From: Lachnoclostridium sp. UBA3320
GTDB taxonomy: Bacteria; Bacillota; Clostridia; Lachnospirales; Lachnospiraceae
Assembly: GCA_002361175.1 (NCBI GenBank)
Contig: DESG01000180.1
Span: forward strand, 1 to 11,634
Length of the DNA stretch: 11,634 bases
Reading direction: 5' to 3'
Below the pieces are notes generated by a model. That model did no database searches and had not been told where the DNA came from. It saw nothing but the letters and a program-made list of their open reading frames with translations. Position 1 is the stretch's first letter, and every line of letters begins with the position of its first letter. This document shows, one piece after another, positions 1 to 6,395 of this stretch. The translations under genes and the position numbers were made by a program.

Positions 1-61
1 AGTTCATTGTATTTTTCAGAAAAATATTATTTAAAAATCAGGAAAGGAGAATGTTAGAATT

Positions 62-1789
62 ATGGTTAAAGGAACAGAGCTTTTTGTGAAAGCACTAAGG
101 GAAGAGGGGGTTGACACACTTTTTGCTTATCCAGGAGGACAAGCGATAGATTTATTTGATGCATTGTATGAACAGGAAGATATTGAAATGATTATACCAA
201 GGCATGAGCAGGCACTTATACATGCGGCTGATGGATATGCACGTTCAACTGGCAAAACAGGTGTGTGTCTTGTTACTAGTGGACCAGGTGCATCTAATCT
301 AGTTACAGGTATTGCGACTGCTAATTATGACAGTGTTCCTCTTGTATGTTTTACAGGGCAAGTTCCTCTTGGACTTTTGGGCAATGATGCTTTTCAGGAG
401 GTTGATATAGTTGGAATAACTAACAGCATATGTAAATACTCAGTTACAGTGCGTAAGCGTGAAGACCTTGGAAGGATTATAAAAGAGGCATTTTATATAG
501 CAAGGACAGGCAGACCGGGTCCTGTCGTTGTAGATTTGCCAAAGGATATACAAAATGGTCTTGGAAGTTATGACTATCCAAAAGAAGTAAGTATGCGTGG
601 TTATAAACCTAGTGAAGGTGTACATGCTGGACAGCTTAAAAAAGCTTTAGCGGAGCTTAAAAAGGCAAAGAAACCGCTGTTTTTAGCTGGTGGTGGTGTA
701 AATATTTCAGGTGCTAATGAAAGCATGACAAGTCTTGTTGATATTACAGGCATTCCTGTTGTTACAACTATAATGGGTAAAGGGGCAATACCATGTGGAC
801 ATAGACTCTATATTGGAAATATAGGCATACATGGAGGTTATGCTGCTAATCGTGCTGTAAATGAATGTGATGTGCTATTTTCGATAGGAACACGTTTTAA
901 TGACAGAATAACAGGAAAAATCAGCGAATTTGCGCCAAATGCTAAAATAATTCATATAGATATTGACCCTGCTTCAATATCTAAAAATGTAGTAGTGGAT
1001 ATACCTATTGTAGCTGATGCAAAACTTGCAATTAATGCAATGCTTGATAAAGTTGGGCATGTAAAGGATAACAGGTGGATAGAGCAAGTACTTGAGTGGA
1101 AAGAAACACATCCTATAAATATGAATAAGTATGATGGTCTTACACCTGAAAAGATTATAAGGTATATCAATGACAATTTTGATGCACCTATTGTTGCTAC
1201 AGATGTAGGACAAAATCAGCTTTGGGTTACACAGTATTTTGAGCCACAAGGCAATGGCAAGCTGCTTACATCAGGTGGACTTGGAACTATGGGATATGGA
1301 CTCCCAGCTGCTATAGGTGCTAAAATTGCTAATCCATCTAAAACAGTTATTGCAATATCGGGTGACGGCGGTATACAGATGAACATACAAGAACTTGCAA
1401 CTGCAATGATTTATGGTTTACAAGTTATAATTGTAGTATTAAATAATGGATATCTTGGCAATGTGCGTCAGTGGCAAGAAATTTTTTACAATAAAAGATA
1501 TTCAGGAACATGTTTAAGATATCGTAAAAGCTGTGGAAAGAGCTGTAAGAAGCTGAAAGAAGGAAAAGCGCAATGTCCTGCATATATTCCTGATTTTGTA
1601 AAACTTGCCGAGAGTTATGAAGCGCATGGAATACGAGTATTTAAAGAAGAGGACATTAAAAAAGCATTTGACTATGCTTTAGAATTTAAGGACGGCCCAA
1701 CTATTATAGAGTGTATAATAGATAGTGATGCCAATGTATTCCCTATGATTCCAGCAGGAAAAGGATTGGCGGATATGATAATGTCTTAA
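62..1789 (+). CDS. ilvB: Acetolactate (acetohydroxyacid) synthase, catalytic large subunit
   Basis: This is the ThDP-dependent enzyme that condenses two pyruvates to 2-acetolactate (or pyruvate plus 2-oxobutyrate to acetohydroxybutyrate), the first common step of Val/Leu/Ile synthesis, in the cytoplasm. The 575 residues fit the family. The N-terminal ThDP domain has YPGGQ at 23-27 and the catalytic Glu in RHEQ (E49). A central FAD/regulatory domain follows. The C-terminal ThDP/Mg domain has GDG at 434-436 and NN at 461-462, and the RQWQ element (W471) lines the substrate channel in characterised enzymes. Directly after it is an unusual Cys-rich insertion (C484, C491, C495, C505) absent from E. 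coli IlvI. The ATG at 62 has GGAAAGGAGA at 41-50; an ATG at 51 lies too close to that site and is in another frame. ilvN follows after a short gap. Function is highly certain. Confidence 0.97.
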   Translation: MVKGTELFVKALREEGVDTLFAYPGGQAIDLFDALYEQEDIEMIIPRHEQALIHAADGYARSTGKTGVCLVTSGPGASNLVTGIATANYDSVPLVCFTGQVPLGLLGNDAFQEVDIVGITNSICKYSVTVRKREDLGRIIKEAFYIARTGRPGPVVVDLPKDIQNGLGSYDYPKEVSMRGYKPSEGVHAGQLKKALAELKKAKKPLFLAGGGVNISGANESMTSLVDITGIPVVTTIMGKGAIPCGHRLYIGNIGIHGGYAANRAVNECDVLFSIGTRFNDRITGKISEFAPNAKIIHIDIDPASISKNVVVDIPIVADAKLAINAMLDKVGHVKDNRWIEQVLEWKETHPINMNKYDGLTPEKIIRYINDNFDAPIVATDVGQNQLWVTQYFEPQGNGKLLTSGGLGTMGYGLPAAIGAKIANPSKTVIAISGDGGIQMNIQELATAMIYGLQVIIVVLNNGYLGNVRQWQEIFYNKRYSGTCLRYRKSCGKSCKKLKEGKAQCPAYIPDFVKLAESYEAHGIRVFKEEDIKKAFDYALEFKDGPTIIECIIDSDANVFPMIPAGKGLADMIMS

Positions 1790-1846
1790 AAAATATTAAT
1801 TTTTAGAAAGGAAAATCCAAAAAACTCTTTGGATATGGTGAAAAGT

Positions 1847-2353
1847 ATGGAAGTTAAGAAACGTTGGATATCACTTTATGTAGAGAATCAAATTGGCGTA
1901 CTTGCAAAAATATCAGGAATGTTTGCCGCAAAGTCATATAACCTTGATACCCTTACAGTTGGTGAAACACAAGACCCATCAATATCAAGGATTACAATAG
2001 GGCTTACAAGTGACGATATGACATTTGAACAAATTAAAAAGCAACTAAACCGAAATGTAGTAGTTATAAAGGTAATTGATATTTCAGAAGTGCCTATACA
2101 CAAAAAAGAGTTGTTGTATATAAAAGTAAGCAGTTGTTCTGATAAAGATAAATCAGAGATATTTAGAATGGCAGAAGTTTTTTCACTGGATATAATCGAT
2201 TATAATAAGGGGTCTGTTATTGTTCAATGTGTAAAGACAGAGGATAAAAATAACGATATGATAGAATTGTTTAACAAAAGTTTTATTAATAGAATTGAAG
2301 TTGTACGTGGTGGAAGTGTAGCAATAGAAGCACTGTCTACAAGTGATAGATAA
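1847..2353 (+). CDS. ilvN: Acetolactate synthase, regulatory small subunit
   Basis: This is the regulatory partner of IlvB. In the family it raises catalytic activity and confers valine feedback inhibition. From ATG 1847 it is 168 residues: an N-terminal ACT domain (about 5-80) beginning KKRWISLYVENQ, then the C-terminal small-subunit domain (about 84-165). N14, G17 and N32 align by eye with E. coli IlvH N11, G14 and N29, positions linked to valine binding, so feedback sensitivity is expected (inference). The start is uncertain. ATG 1847 gives the family-typical N-terminus and has GGTGA at 1837-1841. ATG 1835 and TTG 1829 are in frame and closer to the better site AGAAAGGAAA (1805-1814), but add residues not usual for the family. 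It follows ilvB by 57 bases and is probably co-transcribed. Confidence 0.94.
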   Translation: MEVKKRWISLYVENQIGVLAKISGMFAAKSYNLDTLTVGETQDPSISRITIGLTSDDMTFEQIKKQLNRNVVVIKVIDISEVPIHKKELLYIKVSSCSDKDKSEIFRMAEVFSLDIIDYNKGSVIVQCVKTEDKNNDMIELFNKSFINRIEVVRGGSVAIEALSTSDR

Positions 2354-2387
2354 AATAAAACACATGCATACATAAAGATATTGCTAT

Positions 2388-2419
2388 GCTGCATAAGGTA
2401 CTATATCACCTTATGCAGC
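2388..2419. terminator. Bidirectional intrinsic terminator between ilvN and the response regulator
   Basis: A perfect 12-bp inverted repeat (GCTGCATAAGGT at 2388-2399, ACCTTATGCAGC at 2408-2419) encloses an 8-base loop between two converging genes. T-rich DNA follows on both sides: GTTTATTTATG on the plus strand, and TTTTATTTTA somewhat further out on the minus strand. It starts 34 bases after the ilvN stop and ends 6 bases before the regulator's stop codon. It can therefore serve both transcripts, though neither T-tract is a textbook run. Confidence 0.75.
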
Positions 2420-2425
2420 GGCAGT

Positions 2426-3046
2426 TTATTTATGTTTGTAATAAAAAATTGCAAGTTGAGTTCTGTTGTGAAGTTCCAGTTTTTCTAATATTATACTTAG
2501 ATAGTTTCTGACAGTGCCTTCACTTAGATAAAGTTTTGCTGATATTTCTTTATTGCTTAGCCCCTCTGCTATAAGTTCTATCACTTTAAGTTCACGTTCA
2601 TTTATATCATAATAAGCATAGTCAAACTTAGGTGCAGAGTTTAAAAGTTCTGGTATTTTAGATATTATTTCTGTGCCAAATACACTTTGACCAGAATACA
2701 CAGCTTCAAGAGCAGGAAGTATGCTTTTATAGTCATGTTTTAAAATATATCCCTTTGCACCAAGCCTTAAAGCTTGTATAATATATTCATCGTCAAGAAA
2801 TGTGGTTAGAAGCAAAATTTTGGCATCTGGATATTTCTTTAATATTGTTTCTGTTGCTTCAAGTCCACTTATACCCTGCATCTGTATATCTGTAAGCAGT
2901 ATATCAGGTCTGTATTTTTCATAAAGTTTTATAGCATCAGTTCCGTCAGTGCCAGATGCAAGAACCTTTAATGTGCCAGAAGCTTCAAGTATTGTTTTAA
3001 GTGCACTTGTAACAAGTTCATCATCATCTATAATTATTATATTCAT
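2426..3046 (-). CDS. NarL/LuxR-family two-component response regulator
   Basis: This is a cytoplasmic DNA-binding response regulator of 206 residues. The receiver domain (about 1-120) has the acidic pocket D7-D9, phospho-acceptor D53 in LLTDIQM, switch residue T81 or T82, and the conserved K103 in YILKH. A linker leads to a LuxR/GerE-type helix-turn-helix (about 147-203; ERELKVIELIAEGLSNKEIS then LSEGTVRNYLS). The ATG at 3046 has GGAGAA at 3055-3060 with 8-base spacing. It follows the sensor kinase gene by 32 bases on the same strand, so the two form a cognate pair in one transcript. Its probable target is the twin palindrome upstream of the kinase and the divergent ABC operon (inference). 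The layout resembles LnrK/YfiK of Bacillus, but the pattern is common, so no symbol is given. Confidence 0.95.
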   Translation of the reverse strand: MNIIIIDDDELVTSALKTILEASGTLKVLASGTDGTDAIKLYEKYRPDILLTDIQMQGISGLEATETILKKYPDAKILLLTTFLDDEYIIQALRLGAKGYILKHDYKSILPALEAVYSGQSVFGTEIISKIPELLNSAPKFDYAYYDINERELKVIELIAEGLSNKEISAKLYLSEGTVRNYLSIILEKLELHNRTQLAIFYYKHK

Positions 3047-3078
3047 AAATTAAATTCTCCATTTCATAGCTATCTTAA

Positions 3079-4185
3079 TTATGTTTTAGGCGCTGTTATA
3101 AAAATACAAAAGCCATTATCTGTATGTATCTGTAAAGAGCCACCAAGCATATTTACTCTTGAATATATATTGGCAATGCCCATACCAGAGTTTGCACTGA
3201 TAGTGTGCATATATTTACTTATGTTTATATTATTTACATTAGTACCATTGTCTTTTATTATAAGCTGGTACATTGCAGGGTGTTCTCTTAATAAAACATG
3301 AACATCTGTTGCATTGCTGTGCTTGCATATGTTATTTAATCCTTCTTTTAATATTGCTATAAATGCAAATTTTACTTCACGTGGTACATCAGTTCCCATA
3401 TCATAAATCACATTGGTCTTACAAAATTTAAAATTATTTATAATTGTATCCACGGAATCTTTAAGGCTAATTGAATCATCATGTAGGTTATGCACGCTTG
3501 CACGTATGCTTTCCATAGCTGTATCCAGTGAATTATGCAAATTATCTAAAAGTTCTGTACAATTATTGTCTTTATTTACAGTTTCAAGCACGCCTGTAAG
3601 CAGTATTGAGCGTGAGAGGAGATGACCTACATTATCATGAATTTCTCTTGCAATTCTGTTTCTTTCTTTAAGTGTTGCATTGTAGATTTCATAGTCCTGT
3701 TTTTCAAGAAGTGCCTTATTTCTGTCATGTAAAATTATATTGTTTTCAGTAGTTGCATCTCTTATTTTATGTGACTCTGATAAGAGTTTGTTATATCTTT
3801 CTTGAATAAACTGTATATAATATGCGGCAGCCATTCCTAGAAGCACTGTGAAAAAAAGCAGTGCGTTGAATGGTATGCAGTTGTATAAAAGGCTTGCTAT
3901 AAAAATTATTATTATAATAAATTTGTGATATCCTTGAAAATATGCCACATTGTACAGTATTAAGGGCAACATAGTTATAAATGTTGGTGCTGCAAAAGAT
4001 ATTATAGCATAAATTCCTGATGTTATAAGAGTAAAATATTTATTTAAAAAGAAATATGATAAAGAGGATAAAATTATAGATGTAACAACCATGATAATGT
4101 ATGATGCAGAGAAAAGATTTGTGCTACTAGCTATAAATGCTGATAAGATACAGTATGCAAAGATAATAAATTGAGGTACTGGCAT
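3079..4185 (-). CDS. Membrane sensor histidine kinase (HisKA_3 / NarL-partner type)
   Basis: This is a 368-residue sensor kinase expected to phosphorylate the neighbouring regulator. Residues about 1-130 form five or six hydrophobic segments with only short loops, so there is no sizeable extracellular sensor domain. A coiled-coil-like linker leads to a HisKA_3 dimerisation domain with REIHDNVGH, where H183 is the phospho-acceptor. The HATPase domain shows the N-box (LKEGLNNICKHSN), a G1 box reading DNGTN (Asn in place of the usual second Gly), and GMGIANI. Start choice: ATG 4185 has AGGAGG at 4198-4203, a longish 12-base spacing. The frame stays open to an ATG at 4272, but that would lie across the divergent promoters. 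Such membrane-buried kinases often respond to envelope-active compounds (family knowledge). The actual signal is unknown. Confidence 0.93.
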   Translation of the reverse strand: MPVPQFIIFAYCILSAFIASSTNLFSASYIIMVVTSIILSSLSYFFLNKYFTLITSGIYAIISFAAPTFITMLPLILYNVAYFQGYHKFIIIIIFIASLLYNCIPFNALLFFTVLLGMAAAYYIQFIQERYNKLLSESHKIRDATTENNIILHDRNKALLEKQDYEIYNATLKERNRIAREIHDNVGHLLSRSILLTGVLETVNKDNNCTELLDNLHNSLDTAMESIRASVHNLHDDSISLKDSVDTIINNFKFCKTNVIYDMGTDVPREVKFAFIAILKEGLNNICKHSNATDVHVLLREHPAMYQLIIKDNGTNVNNINISKYMHTISANSGMGIANIYSRVNMLGGSLQIHTDNGFCIFITAPKT

Positions 4186-4221
4186 TTGTAAAAATTTCCT
4201 CCTTTGATTGTAATAGTAAAT

Positions 4222-4250
4222 ATTATACATGATAAAGTGACATTTGTCAT
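4222..4250 (-). promoter_or_regulatory. Predicted promoter of the kinase/regulator operon
   Basis: On the minus strand a perfect TATAAT (complement of 4222-4227) sits 17 bases from ATGACA (complement of 4245-4250), a 5/6 match to the -35 consensus. The expected transcript start near 4215 leaves a leader of about 30 bases before ATG 4185. The -35 overlaps the right half of the first operator palindrome, so a protein bound there should directly affect this promoter. Confidence 0.65.
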
Positions 4251-4274
4251 CTTTACATCTGACAAGTGTCACTT
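4235..4274. promoter_or_regulatory. Twin-palindrome operator in the divergent intergenic region
   Basis: Two copies of TGACA-N2-TGTCA lie at 4238-4249 (core TT) and 4260-4271 (core AG), with starts 22 bp apart, about two helical turns. They are also the inner parts of a larger near-perfect dyad: AAGTGACATTTGTCA (4235-4249) against TGACAAGTGTCACTT (4260-4274), with one mismatch and a 10-base centre. Inverted half-sites spaced by 2 bp are known for NarL-family regulators (the 7-2-7 NarL/NarP site), so the adjacent regulator is the obvious candidate ligand. That assignment is inference. Confidence 0.7.
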
Positions 4275-4279
4275 ATAAT
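4252..4279 (+). promoter_or_regulatory. Predicted promoter of the ABC exporter operon
   Basis: TTTACA (4252-4257) and a perfect TATAAT (4274-4279) are separated by 16 bases. The expected start near 4286 gives a leader of about 39 bases before ATG 4325. The first palindrome is centred near -42 and abuts the -35, a typical activator position. The second fills the -35/-10 spacer, a typical repressor position. Confidence 0.7.
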
Positions 4280-4324
4280 TAAAGAAAAGTAGATATATAT
4301 TTATACTCAGATAGGAGGTTTAAT

Positions 4325-5254
4325 ATGATAAAAGTAGAAAATTTAGTAAAAAGATATGGAAGTATAGTTGCGCTTGACCATTTAAATCTGGAAATAGATG
4401 AAGGTGAGATATTTGGGTTGTTAGGACCAAATGGAAGTGGAAAGACAACAGCGATAAGCTGTATGTTGGCACTTCTTAAATATGACAAAGGAAGTATTAA
4501 AATATTTGGAGAGCAGATAAAGCCTGACAGTTATAATATTAAAAGGCGCATAGGTATTGTACCACAGAATATTGCAGTATTTGATGAACTTTCTGTATAT
4601 GAAAATATTGATTACTTTTGTGGACTTTATATCAAAAATAAAACTGAAAAAAAGAAGCTTGTCAGTGATGCTATAGAATTTGTGGGACTTGAAAATTATA
4701 CTAAAAGAAAGCCTGGACAATTGTCAGGAGGACTTCTTAGAAGGCTTAACATCGCATGTGGCATAGTACATAAGCCAGAATTAATTATTATGGATGAACC
4801 TACTGTGGCTGTAGACCCACAGAGCCGTAATAAGATTTTAGAGGGAATAGAAGAACTTAACCGTGGTGGAAGTACAATTATCTACACATCACACTATATG
4901 GAAGAAGTAGAACAGATTTGCACAAAAGTTGCAATAATAGATGGCGGCAGATGCATAGCAAGTGGAACGAATGAAGAACTTAAAAGTATGATAAAAACAG
5001 GTGAAACTATAACTGTAGAAAATATATTTATAAATAGTGAACAGCTTACAGGAATAAAAAATATACAGCATGTTTTTGATGTAGTTTATAAGGATAATAT
5101 ACTTGTTATAAGGTGCAGCAGTGCCAAGCATAACCTTGTAAAAATTATGAATTATATGCAGGAACATGATATATCATTTGGCAGGGTATTTTCAGAACGC
5201 CCTACATTAAATGATGTGTTTTTGGAAATAACTGGGAAACAGCTTAGGGATTAG
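4325..5254 (+). CDS. ABC-2 exporter ATP-binding protein (CcmA/LnrL-like)
   Basis: This 309-residue cytoplasmic ATPase is predicted to drive an ABC-2-type exporter formed by the next two genes. It has Walker A GPNGSGKTT at 34-42 (K40), a Q-loop in IVPQN, signature LSGGL at 133-137 (Leu in place of the commoner Gln), Walker B LIIMDEP at 153-159 with catalytic E158, and switch H190 in TSHYMEE. A C-terminal extension of about 90 residues is usual for drug- and lipid-type ABC-2 ATPases. The ATG has AGGAGG (4313-4318) at 6-base spacing. It is the first gene of a three-gene operon transcribed away from the two-component system, which probably controls it. The substrate is not determinable from sequence; size and context resemble LnrL of the B. 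subtilis linearmycin-resistance transporter. Confidence 0.95.
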   Translation: MIKVENLVKRYGSIVALDHLNLEIDEGEIFGLLGPNGSGKTTAISCMLALLKYDKGSIKIFGEQIKPDSYNIKRRIGIVPQNIAVFDELSVYENIDYFCGLYIKNKTEKKKLVSDAIEFVGLENYTKRKPGQLSGGLLRRLNIACGIVHKPELIIMDEPTVAVDPQSRNKILEGIEELNRGGSTIIYTSHYMEEVEQICTKVAIIDGGRCIASGTNEELKSMIKTGETITVENIFINSEQLTGIKNIQHVFDVVYKDNILVIRCSSAKHNLVKIMNYMQEHDISFGRVFSERPTLNDVFLEITGKQLRD

Positions 5255-5273
5255 AAAGGAATGGAGGTTTTGT

Positions 5274-6395
5274 ATGCTACATTTGATAAAATACCGAATT
5301 ATTAGTATTTTAAAGGAAAAAACTATAGTTTTTTGGTCTATGCTTTTTCCTATACTGCTTGCAACAATGTTTTATGTATCATTTGGAAGTTCTGATAATG
5401 AAATTGAAACTATAGATGTCGCAGTAGTAAAAACAGATGATTCAGAAATGTCCAAAAATTTTATTAAGTACCTTGAAATGCTGGAAAATGATGATTCAAA
5501 ATTAATTTCATCTGAGGAGCTTTCTAAGGAGAAAGCAGATGAAAAATTGGAAAAGTTTGCAGTGTCGGGGATATATTATGCAGGGGAAGAAATAGAGTTA
5601 GTTGTTACAAGTAATGATATAAATAGCAGTATACTAAAGTCTCTTTTAGATACATATAATAATCAAGCACAGATGTATAAAGATATAGCTATAGAAAAGC
5701 CCGAAAAACTTAAAACTGTTATAAACTCAGATTATATGGGTTTTGTAGATGAAACAACTCTGGGAGGCAAGAGTGTAGATGGAGAAGTACAATATTTTCT
5801 CTCACTTATTGGCATGGCATGTATGTTTGGGTGTTTTATAGGACATCAAATTTCAACACAGTTACAGGCAAATGTTACTCCTGTAGCATTAAGAAGAGCA
5901 GTTTCATCTGTAAGTAAATTTAAACAAATTGTTTCAGATACTTTGGCAGGTGTTATAATACATTATATCAATCTGGCAATCCTGCTTTTATTTTTAAATT
6001 TTGTACTCCATATAGATTTAAGCGGAAATATTGTTAAATTAATTGGCATATGCATAACAGGCGGTTTTATAGGTGTAAGTCTTGGTATATTTGTTGGGTC
6101 GTTATCAAAGTTAAAAGATGGTGTAAGGATAGGGCTGCTTGTAGCAACAGGGCTTTTATCTAGCTTTTTTGCTGGTCTTATGATAGTCGGAGTTAAAGGA
6201 TTAATTGAAGATACCTGTCCTATATTAAACAAAATTAATCCAGCGGCAGTTATCACCGATGCAATATATAGCGTAAGTGTTTATGATGACCCAGAAAGAT
6301 ATGTATCTGATATAATTATACTTATTATTATGTCTGCTACAATAGGTATTATTACATTTATCAAAACCAGGAGGGAACGCTATGACAGTATTTAA
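5274..6395 (+). CDS. ABC-2 type transporter permease (first of pair)
   Basis: This integral membrane protein has 373 residues. One N-terminal transmembrane helix (about 18-38) is followed by a long extracytoplasmic region (about 40-170), then five hydrophobic segments in the C-terminal half: the ABC2_membrane_3 plan. The extracytoplasmic part starts with VAVVKTDDSE, continuing to the KYL at 65-67, and a related stretch is found in the second permease. GGAGG (5263-5267) precedes the ATG by 6 bases. The gene starts 19 bases after the ATPase stop and its end overlaps the next gene by 14 bases, indicating translational coupling. It probably forms the membrane channel as a heterodimer with the downstream permease and is powered by the ATPase. 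It corresponds in position and size to LnrM (inference). Confidence 0.9.
   Translation: MLHLIKYRIISILKEKTIVFWSMLFPILLATMFYVSFGSSDNEIETIDVAVVKTDDSEMSKNFIKYLEMLENDDSKLISSEELSKEKADEKLEKFAVSGIYYAGEEIELVVTSNDINSSILKSLLDTYNNQAQMYKDIAIEKPEKLKTVINSDYMGFVDETTLGGKSVDGEVQYFLSLIGMACMFGCFIGHQISTQLQANVTPVALRRAVSSVSKFKQIVSDTLAGVIIHYINLAILLLFLNFVLHIDLSGNIVKLIGICITGGFIGVSLGIFVGSLSKLKDGVRIGLLVATGLLSSFFAGLMIVGVKGLIEDTCPILNKINPAAVITDAIYSVSVYDDPERYVSDIIILIIMSATIGIITFIKTRRERYDSI

Noticed and set aside
1..61. Promoter or T-box/leader upstream of ilvB.
   Set aside because: Only 61 bases are present. A TATTAT at 25-30 exists but its -35 partner (TTCATT) is poor, and there is too little sequence to judge a leader RNA.
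952..1249. Open frames on the minus strand inside ilvB.
   Set aside because: They are low-complexity products of AT-rich antisense DNA with no ribosome sites and lie opposite a well-conserved gene.
1829..1846. TTG start at 1829 for ilvN.
   Set aside because: It adds residues not usual for the family before KKRWISLYVEN, uses a rare start codon and has long spacing. It is not excluded, only less likely.
4186..4272. N-terminal extension of the sensor kinase starting at an ATG at 4272.
   Set aside because: The extra 29 residues are polar and basic, lack a good ribosome site, and would place coding sequence over both predicted promoters and the operator. ATG 4185 has AGGAGG upstream.
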